From the NCBI RefSeq assembly GCF_030580675.1, contig NZ_JAUQUB010000002.1:186001-250000 (forward strand): a DNA stretch of 64,000 bases, given 5' to 3'. This DNA is from Antiquaquibacter soli. GTDB taxonomy: Bacteria; Actinomycetota; Actinomycetes; Actinomycetales; Microbacteriaceae. This document shows positions 55,842 to 64,000 of this stretch, piece by piece. The translations under genes were made by a program, and so were the position numbers. The notes beneath the pieces were generated by a model that was given only the letters and a program-made list of their open reading frames with translations, was not told the origin of the DNA and did no database searches. The stretch's first letter is position 1. Each line of letters begins with the position of its first letter.

Positions 55842-57612
55842 ATGCGGTCCTCCGGGAGTCGGCGCCGGCCGCGAGCACTCGCGAACCGGTCGGGGTGCTG
55901 GTCGAGACGATGGTCTGCACGCTGCCCGCGTCGAACTCGTTCGCGGGCCAGTCGATGATCTCGTGGCCGCGCTCCTGCAGCCCCGCCGCGACCTCCTCGC
56001 CGAAGCCGGCCTCGACGAACACGAGGGACTCGCCGACGGGGTGCGGGTGGAAGCCGCCGGGGTAGCTCGAGCCGAACAGCCGCGGCGCCTCGACGGCGGC
56101 CTGCGGCGACTTGCCGTACACGTCGTGCTGCAGCATCGCCTGCACGATCGCCTGCACGATGACGTCGCCGCCAGGGCACGCGGCGGCCCAGATGTCGTCG
56201 GCCCCGGCGCCCGGTCCCGCGCCGAGCGCGATGACCGCCGCCGGGGTGACGCACGGCCGGCCGCCCGCGCGCAAGGCGTTGGGGTGCCCCTCGACGAGGC
56301 GGCTCTGCACCCCGCGCGGTGAGCAGATGATGCCGAGCTCGGGGATGACGGGGGCGCCGTCGATCGTGTCGCTCGGGCTCGACGAGAAGGCGCCGCCCGC
56401 GGCATCCACGACGACGATCGCCGTCGTCGACGGCAGCTTCGGACCGGCCTGCGCGACGGTCGGGAGGTTGGGCAGGGCGCGCTCGCCGACCATCGCCGCG
56501 AGGGCGGCGAGGTGCTCGTCCGCGAGGAGCTCGTCGGCGGTCTCGGTCGTGTAGCGGGGGTCGCCGTAGGCGCGCTCCCGCTCGCTGAAGGCGAGCTTGA
56601 GCGCCTCGACGACCTCGTGCGCGTACTCGACGGAGCCGTCGGCGATGCCGCGGATGCCCCGCCGCTCGAGCACCCCGAGGGCCTGGGCGATCACGAGCCC
56701 CTGCGACCACGTCGGGGTGACGTGCACGTCCCAGTCGCCGAAGCGCACCGAGGGAGCCGGAGTCACGTCGGCGCGGAAGCCGGCGAGGTCGTCGGTGGTC
56801 AGGTAGCCGCCTCGCTCGGCGACGAAGGCCGCGATGGTCTCGGCGATGTCGCCGCGGTAGAAGAGCGCGTGCGCGGCCTCGATGGCGTCCTCGCGCGAGG
56901 CGCCGGCGGCACGGGCATCCGACGCCGCATCCGACAGCCGCTGCAGGGTCGTCGCGAGGGCGGGCTGCACGAGCCGGTCTCCCGCCTCGAGCGGGGCGCC
57001 GTCGGGCTGGTAGACCGCGGTCGAGGACTCCCAGCGCGAGAAGCCGGCACCCATGCGGGCGAGGTGGGATGCGGTGCGCGGGTCGAGCAGGAAGCCGTCG
57101 CGCGCGAGTTCGACCGCCGCGCCGATGACGTCGGGCAGCTCCATCGTGCCGAAGCGCGAGAGCGCGGTGAGCCAGCCGGACACCGCTCCCGGCACGATCG
57201 ACGGCACCCCGCCGAGCGGGAGCGCGCCGTCGTACGCGTCGCGGATCGTCGCGAGGTCGGCGGATGCCCCCCACGTGCCGATCCCGGCGATCGCCTGCAC
57301 CTCGGGGGAGCCCGCCTCGCGCACGAGGATCGGAGCGATGCCGCCGAGGTTGCACATCTCGACCTGCACGACGTTGGAGGCGAAGCCCGCGGCGACGCCC
57401 GCGTCGATCGCGTTGCCGCCGCGGCGGAGGATCTCGGCGCCGACCTCGCTCACGAGCGGGTGGCCGCCGACGATCGCCCAGCGCTCGCCGTAGATCGTGG
57501 GGCGCATGGACTCCGCCTGCTCGAACACGCCGGAGACGATGCCGCCGCCCATGCCCGATCCCTTCGGCAGCGCGATGCCGGATCGCGTGCTGAGGCCGGT
57601 GTCGATCGTCAT
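55825..57612 (-). CDS. Gamma-glutamyltransferase-fold (Ntn) hydrolase
   Basis: A 595-residue N-terminal-nucleophile hydrolase precursor without a signal peptide, so it is cytosolic. RRGGNAIDAGVAAGFASNVV and LGGIAPILV match the large-subunit blocks. LPSTTAIVVVDAAGG contains the Thr expected to become the nucleophile after self-cleavage. ACPGGDVIVQAIVQAM and ANEFDAGSVQTI match the small subunit. Location in a catabolic operon and the cytosolic form argue against glutathione hydrolysis. Relatives include the oxamate amidohydrolase HpxW of purine/allantoin catabolism, so an amide-cleaving pathway step is likely. Confidence 0.9.
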   Translation of the reverse strand: MTIDTGLSTRSGIALPKGSGMGGGIVSGVFEQAESMRPTIYGERWAIVGGHPLVSEVGAEILRRGGNAIDAGVAAGFASNVVQVEMCNLGGIAPILVREAGSPEVQAIAGIGTWGASADLATIRDAYDGALPLGGVPSIVPGAVSGWLTALSRFGTMELPDVIGAAVELARDGFLLDPRTASHLARMGAGFSRWESSTAVYQPDGAPLEAGDRLVQPALATTLQRLSDAASDARAAGASREDAIEAAHALFYRGDIAETIAAFVAERGGYLTTDDLAGFRADVTPAPSVRFGDWDVHVTPTWSQGLVIAQALGVLERRGIRGIADGSVEYAHEVVEALKLAFSERERAYGDPRYTTETADELLADEHLAALAAMVGERALPNLPTVAQAGPKLPSTTAIVVVDAAGGAFSSSPSDTIDGAPVIPELGIICSPRGVQSRLVEGHPNALRAGGRPCVTPAAVIALGAGPGAGADDIWAAACPGGDVIVQAIVQAMLQHDVYGKSPQAAVEAPRLFGSSYPGGFHPHPVGESLVFVEAGFGEEVAAGLQERGHEIIDWPANEFDAGSVQTIVSTSTPTGSRVLAAGADSRRTAYAQAR

Positions 57613-58475
57613 GAGAGGTGTCCTTCCCACACAGGGCCGTTCGAGGCATCCAGCTCGAAACGGAAGAGCGAGCCGGAGAGCGGGAACTCGGCGAGCTCCT
57701 CCTCCGGCGCGTCGACTCGGGCGGTCGTGATGTACAGCGAGCGGCCGTCGAGCACGCAGCTCGACACCCGCAGGGCGGGCACGAGGATGCGCGCGGCGAC
57801 CGCGCCGCCGTCGAGGCACAGCACCTCGCCCCCGCCGAAGACGGCGACGTACACGCGGTCGTGCTCGTCGAGGCACAGCCCGTCGAGCGCCCCGACTTCG
57901 TCGTGCACGTAGAGCCGCTCGGGCTCGCCGAGCTCGCCCGTCGCCGGGTCGTGCGGGATGCTCCACACGATGCCGGGCGTCGAATCGATGTGCAGCAGTC
58001 GCGAGCCGTCGGCGGTGAAGCCGATGCCGTTGGAGAAGCCGAGGCCCTCGCGCGCGACCCGCACGCCGTCGTCGCCGAGGCGCAGCAACTGGCCCGGCGC
58101 GGGGTCGTCCCCCGCGGGCACGACGCCGAGCCAGAGGTGGCCGCTCGGGCCGGCGGTCGCGTCGGAGAGCCGCGTTCCGGCGGGCAGGTCGAGCTCGATG
58201 CGGCGCTCGACGTCGCCGTCGGTGCCGAGCACGGCGAGGCTGCGGTGCAGCGCGATGACCGTGCGGCCGTCGTCGAGGGGGATGATCGCGCTCGCGGTCT
58301 CGCCGGGGAACTCGAGGGCTGCCGATGCCTCGTCGCCGTCGAGGCGGAAGACGGTGCCCTCCAGGAGGTCGGTGAAGTGGACGGCGGGCGCGGAGCCGCC
58401 GAGGGCGACGACTCGCGGCGCCTCGCCCAGGCGGGCGGTGCCCGGCGCGGCGAGGACGGCGAGGTCGGCGATCAC
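57609..58475 (-). CDS. SMP-30/gluconolactonase-like beta-propeller protein
   Basis: A 288-residue six-bladed propeller. VHFTDLLEGTVFRLD, GFSNGIGFTADGSRLLHIDST and GALDGLCLDEHDRVYVAVFGGGEV carry the metal-binding Asn and Asp typical of SMP-30/lactonohydrolases. It probably opens a lactone or a similar cyclic intermediate. GTG start overlaps the amidohydrolase stop (GTGA), and the stop overlaps the next gene (ATGA). Confidence 0.87.
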   Translation of the reverse strand: MIADLAVLAAPGTARLGEAPRVVALGGSAPAVHFTDLLEGTVFRLDGDEASAALEFPGETASAIIPLDDGRTVIALHRSLAVLGTDGDVERRIELDLPAGTRLSDATAGPSGHLWLGVVPAGDDPAPGQLLRLGDDGVRVAREGLGFSNGIGFTADGSRLLHIDSTPGIVWSIPHDPATGELGEPERLYVHDEVGALDGLCLDEHDRVYVAVFGGGEVLCLDGGAVAARILVPALRVSSCVLDGRSLYITTARVDAPEEELAEFPLSGSLFRFELDASNGPVWEGHLS

Positions 58476-59839
58476 GAGCGCGCTCCTGCGAGTCGCTCGA
58501 CGAGCTCGACGGCCGGGGCGAGGTCGGCGAGTCGGCGCTCGCGGTCGGCACGGTCGGCGGCGAGCCGGGCGCGCAGTCGAGCGCGAGCGGGACCGGCGTC
58601 GACGATGCTGCGGCCGCCCTCGGCGGCGAGGGAGCCGGCGACCCAGACGCGAGACACCGCGCCGGCCGAACCGGTCGCGACGATGGCCTCGATCGACGGC
58701 TCGACGTCGAGCTCCAGGAGGTCGGCCGGGGAACCGGCGGCGATCGATCCGCCCCCCGCGATCCCGAGAGCGCGCGAACCGCCGACGGTCGCCATCGCGA
58801 GCACGTCCGCCGCCGTGAGCGCGGTGCCCTGCGTCGCCGACTGGGCGATCGCCGCCCGCATCACGTCGAAGTAGTCGGGCGCGGCGGTGTTCTGGCTGTC
58901 GACGCCGAGAGCGGCGGGGATGCCCCGCGCCAGCCACGCGGAGACGTGGGCGGTGCCCACGAGGAGCGCCTCGTTCGAGGCCGGGCAGTGCACGAGGGAG
59001 CTGCCCGCCGCGGCGATGCGGTCGAGCTCGGCGGCGGTGAGGTGCACGGCGTGGGCACCCGAGAGGCGGGCGTCGAGCAGTCCCGCCGCATCGAGCCGGT
59101 CGAGCGGGCTCGGCTGCCCGGCGAGCCAGCCGCGGTGCAACCGGCTCTCGTGCAGGTGGGTGTGAAGGCGGCTGTCGCCCGCCGCGGCCGCGATGGCCTC
59201 GAGCAGGGCATCCGTCGACCACTGGCCGCCGACCGGGCCGATGCCGAGCGCGACGCGCTCCGGGCGCTCGGTCGCGAGCCAGTCGGCCGCGACCTCGGGG
59301 ACCGCCTCGACGGGCAGGTGCGGTCCGCTCGGCGGCACGAGCGCCCACTCGCCGTCGGCCGGCTCCGGGGTGCGGAGGGCGCGGTCGGCGAAGCCGAGGA
59401 CGACCAGAGCGCGGATGCCCGAGGCCGAGGTACCGGCGAGCGCGGCGCGCGCGCCCTCGAGCGCGTCGCCGTCGGCCGAGGCATCCACGAATCCCTGCAC
59501 GGCGGTCACGCCGGTCTGAAGCAGCTCGGCCGTCGCGACGAGCGCTTCGTCGGCCGGGTCGAGCGCGGCGGCGGCCCCGAGGGAGCAGATCCACGACTCG
59601 AACTGCCGCGGCAGGATGCCGTGCTCGGGCAGCGGGAGGCCCCGCAGGTGCGAGTGCGCGTCGACGAAGCCCGGGACGAGAACGCCGTCGACCTCGACGA
59701 GGGTGCCCGCGGGTTCGGCGTCGCGCCACGGTCCGGCGGAGAAGACGCGGCCGTCACGGATCACGACGGCCGCGTCGCTGAGGAATTCGGAGGCGTCGGC
59801 GGACAGGGCGTGCCGCGCGCGGATCGTCACGGCGCTCAC
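58472..59839 (-). CDS. ATZ/TRZ-type amidohydrolase (metal-dependent deaminase/hydrolase)
   Basis: A 455-residue TIM-barrel enzyme. GFVDAHSHLRG supplies the first His-x-His pair, LHTHLHESRLHRG a third His, SGAHAVHLT a fourth, and LGVDSQNTAAPDYFDVMRAA the catalytic Asp. SSLVHCPASNEALLVG is typical of the cytosine/guanine/s-triazine deaminase branch. Likely removes an amino or halogen group from, or opens, a nitrogen heterocycle. GTG start, GTGA overlap with the permease stop. Confidence 0.9.
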   Translation of the reverse strand: MSAVTIRARHALSADASEFLSDAAVVIRDGRVFSAGPWRDAEPAGTLVEVDGVLVPGFVDAHSHLRGLPLPEHGILPRQFESWICSLGAAAALDPADEALVATAELLQTGVTAVQGFVDASADGDALEGARAALAGTSASGIRALVVLGFADRALRTPEPADGEWALVPPSGPHLPVEAVPEVAADWLATERPERVALGIGPVGGQWSTDALLEAIAAAAGDSRLHTHLHESRLHRGWLAGQPSPLDRLDAAGLLDARLSGAHAVHLTAAELDRIAAAGSSLVHCPASNEALLVGTAHVSAWLARGIPAALGVDSQNTAAPDYFDVMRAAIAQSATQGTALTAADVLAMATVGGSRALGIAGGGSIAAGSPADLLELDVEPSIEAIVATGSAGAVSRVWVAGSLAAEGGRSIVDAGPARARLRARLAADRADRERRLADLAPAVELVERLAGARS

Positions 59840-60612
59840 GTGCGCACCGCCCACCCGAGGAGGGCGCGCTCGGCGAGGCTCACGATGCTGAACAGCACGG
59901 ATGCCACGACCGCCGAGACGAGCACGGCTCCCCACATCGTCGTGATGTCGAGCCCCAGCCACGACTGCACGACCAGTCGGCCGAGACCGGTACCGCCGAT
60001 GATCCACTCCGCGGTCATGACGCCGAGCACGGCGTTCGGCGCGGAGATCTTCAGCGCCGACACGAACGACGGCATCGCGAAGGGGATGCGCACCTTGAGG
60101 TAGCCGAACACCGTCGAGGCGTTCATGACCTTCAGCAGCTCGATCGTCTCGCCCGGCACCGAGCGCAGGCCCAGGATGACGTTGACGAGCGTCGGGAAGA
60201 ACACGATGAGCGCGGCGACGACGACGGTCGCACCCGGTCCGCGGCCGAACGCGAGGGTGATGAACGGCGCGAGCGCGACGATCGGGATGGCTCGGACGAC
60301 GACCGCGATCGGGTAGACGATGTCGGAGAAGGTGCGCGAGGCGCAGATGAGCACAGCGAGGGCGAGGCCCACCGCGTTGCCGACGGCGAAGCCCGCGAGC
60401 GTCGCGAGGGTCGTGTTGAGGGCGGCCTCGAGCACGAGGGGCCAGTTCGCGTCGACCGCGATGAGGCTCGGCGCGGGAAGCACGTTCGCGGAGACCCCGA
60501 GAACCGTGACGGCGAGCTGCCAGATCGCCAGCACGATGAGCACGACGATTGCGGTCGCGAGCCACGCCGGCATCGAGACGCGGCGGCGGATGCGGGGCAG
60601 GCCGATGCTCAT
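59836..60612 (-). CDS. ABC transporter permease (SsuC/TauC/ThiX-like)
   Basis: A 258-residue membrane protein with six predicted helices. VVRAIPIVALAPFITLAFGRG is characteristic of the nitrate/sulfonate/taurine/pyrimidine importer family, and VNVILGLRSVPGETIELLKVMNAS and the EAA-like FGYLKVRIPFAMPSFVSALK contact the ATPase. It overlaps its partner permease (ATGA). One half of a heterodimeric channel. Confidence 0.92.
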   Translation of the reverse strand: MSIGLPRIRRRVSMPAWLATAIVVLIVLAIWQLAVTVLGVSANVLPAPSLIAVDANWPLVLEAALNTTLATLAGFAVGNAVGLALAVLICASRTFSDIVYPIAVVVRAIPIVALAPFITLAFGRGPGATVVVAALIVFFPTLVNVILGLRSVPGETIELLKVMNASTVFGYLKVRIPFAMPSFVSALKISAPNAVLGVMTAEWIIGGTGLGRLVVQSWLGLDITTMWGAVLVSAVVASVLFSIVSLAERALLGWAVRT

Positions 60613-61373
60613 GACTGCTCCTTCGACGAGTCGTGCCACGGGGCGGCGAGCCGGCCGAGCACGTCGAACAGCAGCACGATGAGGCCGTTGAGCCCCGTCG
60701 CGACGAGCAGGACCGTCCACAGCAGGGGGACGTTGAAGTTGAACATCGACTGGATGAGCATCACGCCGAGGCCGCCCTCCGCGCCCATCCACTCGGCGAT
60801 GATCGCGCCGATGAACGCGGCAGGGCCGGCGATCTTGAACGACGAGAACAGGGCGGGCACGACGGCGGGAGCGCGCATCGTGAGGAGGGTGCGGGTGTAG
60901 CCCATCGCGAGCACTCGCGAGAGCTCCTGGACGCGCGGGTCGAGGGTGCGCAGGGCGCCCGTCAGGTTGACGAGCACCGGGAAGTAGGCGGAGAGCGCCG
61001 CGACCGCGACCTTGCTCTCCATGCCGAGGCCGAGCGAGGCGGTGAGCGGCGCGGCGATCGCGATCACCGGGATCGCGTAGATGACGAGGGCGAGCCGGTA
61101 CAGGCCCTCGCCGACGATGCGGAACCGGTCGACGACGACGGCGAGGATGATCGCCGCGAGCGACCCGTAGAGGAACCCGAGCCCGGCCTCCGACAGCGTG
61201 ATGCCCGCGTTGAGGAGCAGGGCGTACCAGCGCTGACCGAGGGTCTCCACGATCGTGCTCGGCGGGATGAGCACGGCGCCGGGAGCGGTGACGGCCTGCC
61301 CGACGAGCTGCCACGCGACAAGCAGCAGCACGAAGAACAGGGCCGGGATGACCGGGCGGGGGAGGGCTCTCAT
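60609..61373 (-). CDS. ABC transporter permease (SsuC/TauC/ThiX-like)
   Basis: A 254-residue membrane protein with about six helices, paralogous in plan to the next permease. VIYAIPVIAIAAPLTASLGLG and the loop RVLAMGYTRTLLTMRAPAVVPALFSSFK match the family. AEWMGAEGGLGVMLIQSM is the conserved final segment. It overlaps the ATPase stop and the next permease start, both as ATGA. Confidence 0.92.
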   Translation of the reverse strand: MRALPRPVIPALFFVLLLVAWQLVGQAVTAPGAVLIPPSTIVETLGQRWYALLLNAGITLSEAGLGFLYGSLAAIILAVVVDRFRIVGEGLYRLALVIYAIPVIAIAAPLTASLGLGMESKVAVAALSAYFPVLVNLTGALRTLDPRVQELSRVLAMGYTRTLLTMRAPAVVPALFSSFKIAGPAAFIGAIIAEWMGAEGGLGVMLIQSMFNFNVPLLWTVLLVATGLNGLIVLLFDVLGRLAAPWHDSSKEQS

Positions 61374-62179
61374 TCGTCGACGACGCTCCGGTAGTCGCCG
61401 CTCAGCAGCTGCGTGAGCTCCTGCTCGTGGGCGATGAAATCGGCGGAGAGGGCGTTGTCGATGTCGCGCGGGCGGGGCAGGTCGATCGTGCGGCGCTCGA
61501 TGACGTGCCCCGGGTTGCGGCCCATGACGATGACCGTGTCCGAGAGGAACACCGCCTCGGCGACGTTGTGCGTGACGAGGAGCGCGGTCGTGCCGCTTGC
61601 CGCCCAGATCCGCTGCAGCTCGACGTTCATCTGGCGCCGGCGCAGCTCGTCGAGCCCGTTGAACGGCTCGTCGAGGAACAGGATGCTCGGCTCCACGACG
61701 AGGGCGCGTGCGATGGCCACGCGCCGAGCCATCCCGCCCGACAGCTTCGCGGGCAGGCGGTCCTCGAAGCCGTCCAGGCCGACGAGCTGCAGCTGCGCCA
61801 TCGCGCGCTCGCGGCGCTCCGCCTTCGGCACGCCCTGCGCCTCGAGCGGGAGCTCCACGTTGCCGAGCGCGGAGCGCCAGGGCAGCAGCACGGGGTCCTG
61901 GAAGACGAAGCCGAAGAGTCCGCTCGTGCGGGCCTGGCGGGGAGTCATCCCGAACAGGTCGACCGTGCCGCGCGTCGGCTCGATGACGTCCGCGATGATG
62001 CGCAGGAGGGTGGACTTGCCGCAGCCCGACGGACCGAGGAGGGTCGTGAACCCGCCCTCCGGGAGCTCGAGCGCGATGTCGTCGAGGGCCGTGAACGTGC
62101 CGCCCTTGACGGCGAAGTCCATGCCGACGCCGTCGATCGTGACGGTGCGGGCCTCGGCCGGGGCTGCGGCGGCGCCCAT
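61370..62179 (-). CDS. ABC transporter ATP-binding protein (SsuB/TauB-like)
   Basis: A 269-residue ATPase. Walker A GPSGCGKSTLL, Q-loop FVFQDPVLLPWRS, signature LSGGMARRVAIARAL, Walker B SILFLDEPFNGLD and H-loop LLVTHNVAEAV are all intact. It powers the two permeases encoded next. The start overlaps the preceding amidohydrolase stop (TGATG). Confidence 0.95.
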   Translation of the reverse strand: MGAAAAPAEARTVTIDGVGMDFAVKGGTFTALDDIALELPEGGFTTLLGPSGCGKSTLLRIIADVIEPTRGTVDLFGMTPRQARTSGLFGFVFQDPVLLPWRSALGNVELPLEAQGVPKAERRERAMAQLQLVGLDGFEDRLPAKLSGGMARRVAIARALVVEPSILFLDEPFNGLDELRRRQMNVELQRIWAASGTTALLVTHNVAEAVFLSDTVIVMGRNPGHVIERRTIDLPRPRDIDNALSADFIAHEQELTQLLSGDYRSVVDE

Positions 62180-62910
62180 CAGGCGATCCTCAGGATGCGG
62201 GCGAGGTTGTCGCCCTCGATGAGCGCGCGGTCGGCGTCGTTCGGGATGGCCCGGGCGATCTTCATCCGCTCGAGCGCGGGCACCGATCCCGGCCAGTCGG
62301 TGCCCATGACGATCTTCTCGGGGCCGACGCGCTTGTACGCCGTCTGCACCTCGAGGAGCTGGGTGCTCGACGTCTCGAGGTAGATGTGCGGGTTGCGCTC
62401 GGAGACGATGAGCGCCTCGGTGGTGTTCCACACGGTGCCCATGTGGGCGATGAGCACGGGCGCCTCGGGGAAGTTCTTGGAGATCTCCTCGATCGAGAGG
62501 GGCGCGCACCACGGGTCGTCGAGCGCGTTGACGAGGATGGTGAGGCCCTCCTCCGTGGCGGCCTTGAAGATGCCGTCGAGGAGGCCGTGGTCGGCGAAGT
62601 GGTAGCCGTGGAGCGTCGGGTGGAGCTTGATGCCCTTGAGGCCGAGCCGCGCGCACTCCCGCAGCGTCTCGAGCGCATCGGGCAGTCGTGGATTGACTCC
62701 CCCGAACCCGATGAAGCGGGTGGGGTACTTCTCCACGACTGCCGCGATGTACTCGTTGTTGATCGCCTGGCCGAGCGAGCAGCCCACGGCCATGTCCACG
62801 CCAGCCTCATCGAGGAAGGGGATCAGGTCCTCCGCGGTGAAGGACTCACCGGTCAGGTAGTCGGAGTTGCCTGATGCTTCCCAGATGTTGTTGTACGCGT
62901 CGATGATCAT
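62179..62910 (-). CDS. Amidohydrolase (family 2) with a missing His-x-His metal motif
   Basis: A 243-residue TIM-barrel protein of the ACMSD/amidohydrolase-2 type: GIKLHPTLHG, VLIAHMGTVW and MGTDWPGSVP give two His and the catalytic Asp in the normal places. The N-terminus, however, reads MIIDAYNNIW where active members have DxHxH, so both first metal ligands are replaced. It may bind metal differently, act without it or be non-catalytic. It follows the binding protein and precedes the ATPase in the operon. Confidence 0.85.
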   Translation of the reverse strand: MIIDAYNNIWEASGNSDYLTGESFTAEDLIPFLDEAGVDMAVGCSLGQAINNEYIAAVVEKYPTRFIGFGGVNPRLPDALETLRECARLGLKGIKLHPTLHGYHFADHGLLDGIFKAATEEGLTILVNALDDPWCAPLSIEEISKNFPEAPVLIAHMGTVWNTTEALIVSERNPHIYLETSSTQLLEVQTAYKRVGPEKIVMGTDWPGSVPALERMKIARAIPNDADRALIEGDNLARILRIA

Positions 62911-62945
62911 GAGCTGTCGCCCTTCCTGGCTATCGGTTGGTGGTG

Positions 62946-63992
62946 TTAGTCGAGCAGCGACGTCTTGTCGCCGAAGACCTCGTCGAGCACGGAGGTGTCG
63001 ACGACGTCCGCAGCATCCAGCGGGCCCGAGAGGGTGCCGGCGGCGACGAGGGAGTCGATGATCTCCTGGAACTTGTCGAGGTCGAGGCGCAGGACGCCCG
63101 TCGGGCCGGCGATGAGGTCGGCCTGGATCTCGGCGGTGGCCTCCTCGGTCGCGAGGTCGAGGCCGCCGGTCGGGTTCACGTCGTTGACGACGATCGCGGC
63201 GCCCTCCTTGGGGTTAGCGTTGATCCACTCGTAGCCCTTGACGGTCGCCGTGAGGAACTTGACGATGAGGTCGCGGTTCTCCTCGAGGTTCTTCTTCGTC
63301 GTGATGATGACGTTGCCGTAGCTCGGCACGCCGAGGTCGTCGAGGTAGAGGTAGTCGACGTCGAGGCCCTGCAGCTCGAGCGAGGCGCCCTGCGCGGTCG
63401 CGTAGCCGCCGTAGCCGTCCACCTGGCCGGTGACGAGCTGGGTCGGGTCGGCGCCCGCCGGGACGATCGTCACGGTCGACGTGTCGACGCCCTGCGCCTC
63501 GAGCACCGAGGTGAACTGCGCGATGCCGTTGTCGGGGTAGGCGATCGTCTTGCCCTCGAAGTCCTCAGGGCTCGTGATCGGGTCCTCGGAGAGGCTCATG
63601 ATCGCCATCGGCGACTTCTGGAACACTGCGCCGAGCGCGACGAGGTCCTCGCCGGACTCGATCGCCTGCAGCAGCAGCGTGTTGTCCTCGTCGCCGAGGA
63701 GCGCCGCTCCGCCGGTGACCTGCTGCCACGCGAGGATGTTCGAGCCGCCAGCCGTGAAGGTGGGCGCGATGCCCTCCTCCTCGTAGAAGCCCTCAGCCTC
63801 GCCGGCGAAGAATCCGCCGAACTGGGTGATCTTGAGCCAGCTGAGCTGGTAGTTGACGTCGGTGAGCTCGGCCGAGCCGGACTCCTCCGCGGCGGGAGCC
63901 GCGCAGCCGGCGAGTCCCAGGACGAGGGCCGTGGCCGCAGCCGCGACGATCGCGAGGCGACGCCGCGGCGCGGAAGGGGCAAAGTGCTTCAT
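62946..63992 (-). CDS. NMT1/THI5-like ABC substrate-binding lipoprotein
   Basis: A 348-residue binding protein with lipobox LGLAGCAAP. Mature sequence VNYQLSWLKITQFGGFFAGEAEGFYEEEGI (in part) is the hallmark of the NMT1/THI5-like family that delivers pyrimidines, riboflavin-like, thiamine-precursor, nitrate or sulfonate ligands. It is the first gene of the 15-gene operon, with 35 bases before the next gene. The window ends 8 bases upstream, so the promoter and any riboswitch cannot be seen. Confidence 0.93.
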   Translation of the reverse strand: MKHFAPSAPRRRLAIVAAAATALVLGLAGCAAPAAEESGSAELTDVNYQLSWLKITQFGGFFAGEAEGFYEEEGIAPTFTAGGSNILAWQQVTGGAALLGDEDNTLLLQAIESGEDLVALGAVFQKSPMAIMSLSEDPITSPEDFEGKTIAYPDNGIAQFTSVLEAQGVDTSTVTIVPAGADPTQLVTGQVDGYGGYATAQGASLELQGLDVDYLYLDDLGVPSYGNVIITTKKNLEENRDLIVKFLTATVKGYEWINANPKEGAAIVVNDVNPTGGLDLATEEATAEIQADLIAGPTGVLRLDLDKFQEIIDSLVAAGTLSGPLDAADVVDTSVLDEVFGDKTSLLD

Positions 63993-64000
63993 GTCGTTGC

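Noticed and set aside
55825-57612. Glutathione hydrolase / true gamma-glutamyltranspeptidase
   Set aside because: No signal peptide, operon context is catabolic, and motif blocks are looser than in characterised GGTs.

Overview
This window is from a high-GC actinobacterium. Coding frames carry G or C at almost every third position. Gene families and gene-start style (many GTG starts, ATGA/GTGA overlaps, many apparently leaderless mRNAs) point to Microbacteriaceae or a close relative; that placement is inference. No rRNA, tRNA, CRISPR array, transposase or integrase was seen. Coding density is very high, and the only gene-free stretch above 300 bases is 41510-41880.

Layout. 1-4610 (minus): treX-treY-treZ, making trehalose from glycogen; treZ is cut by the window edge. 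4801-11070: a small unknown protein, a surface beta-helix protein with a LAATG sorting signal, a divergent TetR/MMPL-transporter pair and a beta-lactamase-fold hydrolase. 11198-17894: an ABC sugar importer (binding protein plus two permeases, no ATPase), a GH78 alpha-L-rhamnosidase and a LacI regulator, preceded by LacI-type palindromes. 17904-25095: small proteins, a TetR/MFS efflux pair with matching operators, AraC with DUF2000, an NAD(P)-binding oxidoreductase, a GIY-YIG protein, a lipoprotein and rlmC. 25233-29898: a two-component system followed by a ferric-reductase-like membrane flavoprotein, an FMN-binding protein and an ApbE flavin transferase.

29936-44174 is the most striking part. 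It holds a Ddn-like protein and a PNPOx-like protein, divergent from cydA-cydB-cydDC (CydD and CydC fused). Next come a P1B-type ATPase with two double-domain universal stress proteins, then a GAF-GAF histidine kinase and a NarL-type regulator closely resembling mycobacterial DosS/DosR. Four copies of a DosR-box-like palindrome (core GGGCCGAAGGTCCC or a close variant) sit exactly upstream of these units. This suggests a complete hypoxia/redox regulon. Inside it, a DUF559-type nuclease gene is bracketed by two nearly identical 86-bp hairpin repeats.

44233-47928: small membrane proteins, a secreted or anchored SNase-like nuclease and an SDR. 48030-63992 (minus) is a translationally coupled run of 15 genes. 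In transcription order these are: NMT1/THI5-type binding protein, amidohydrolase, ABC ATPase, two permeases, ATZ/TRZ-type amidohydrolase, SMP-30 protein, gamma-glutamyltransferase-fold hydrolase, VOC protein, E1 alpha, E1 beta, SDR, M20 amidohydrolase, PucR regulator and allophanate hydrolase. It reads as a dedicated import and degradation pathway for a nitrogen-rich (ureido or heterocyclic) compound that I cannot match to a known pathway.

Window-wide patterns: at least 13 genes have a TAnnnT box ending 7 or 8 bases before the start codon (leaderless transcription). Six long imperfect palindromes occur between 22.7 and 45.1 kb, two of them next to nuclease genes.
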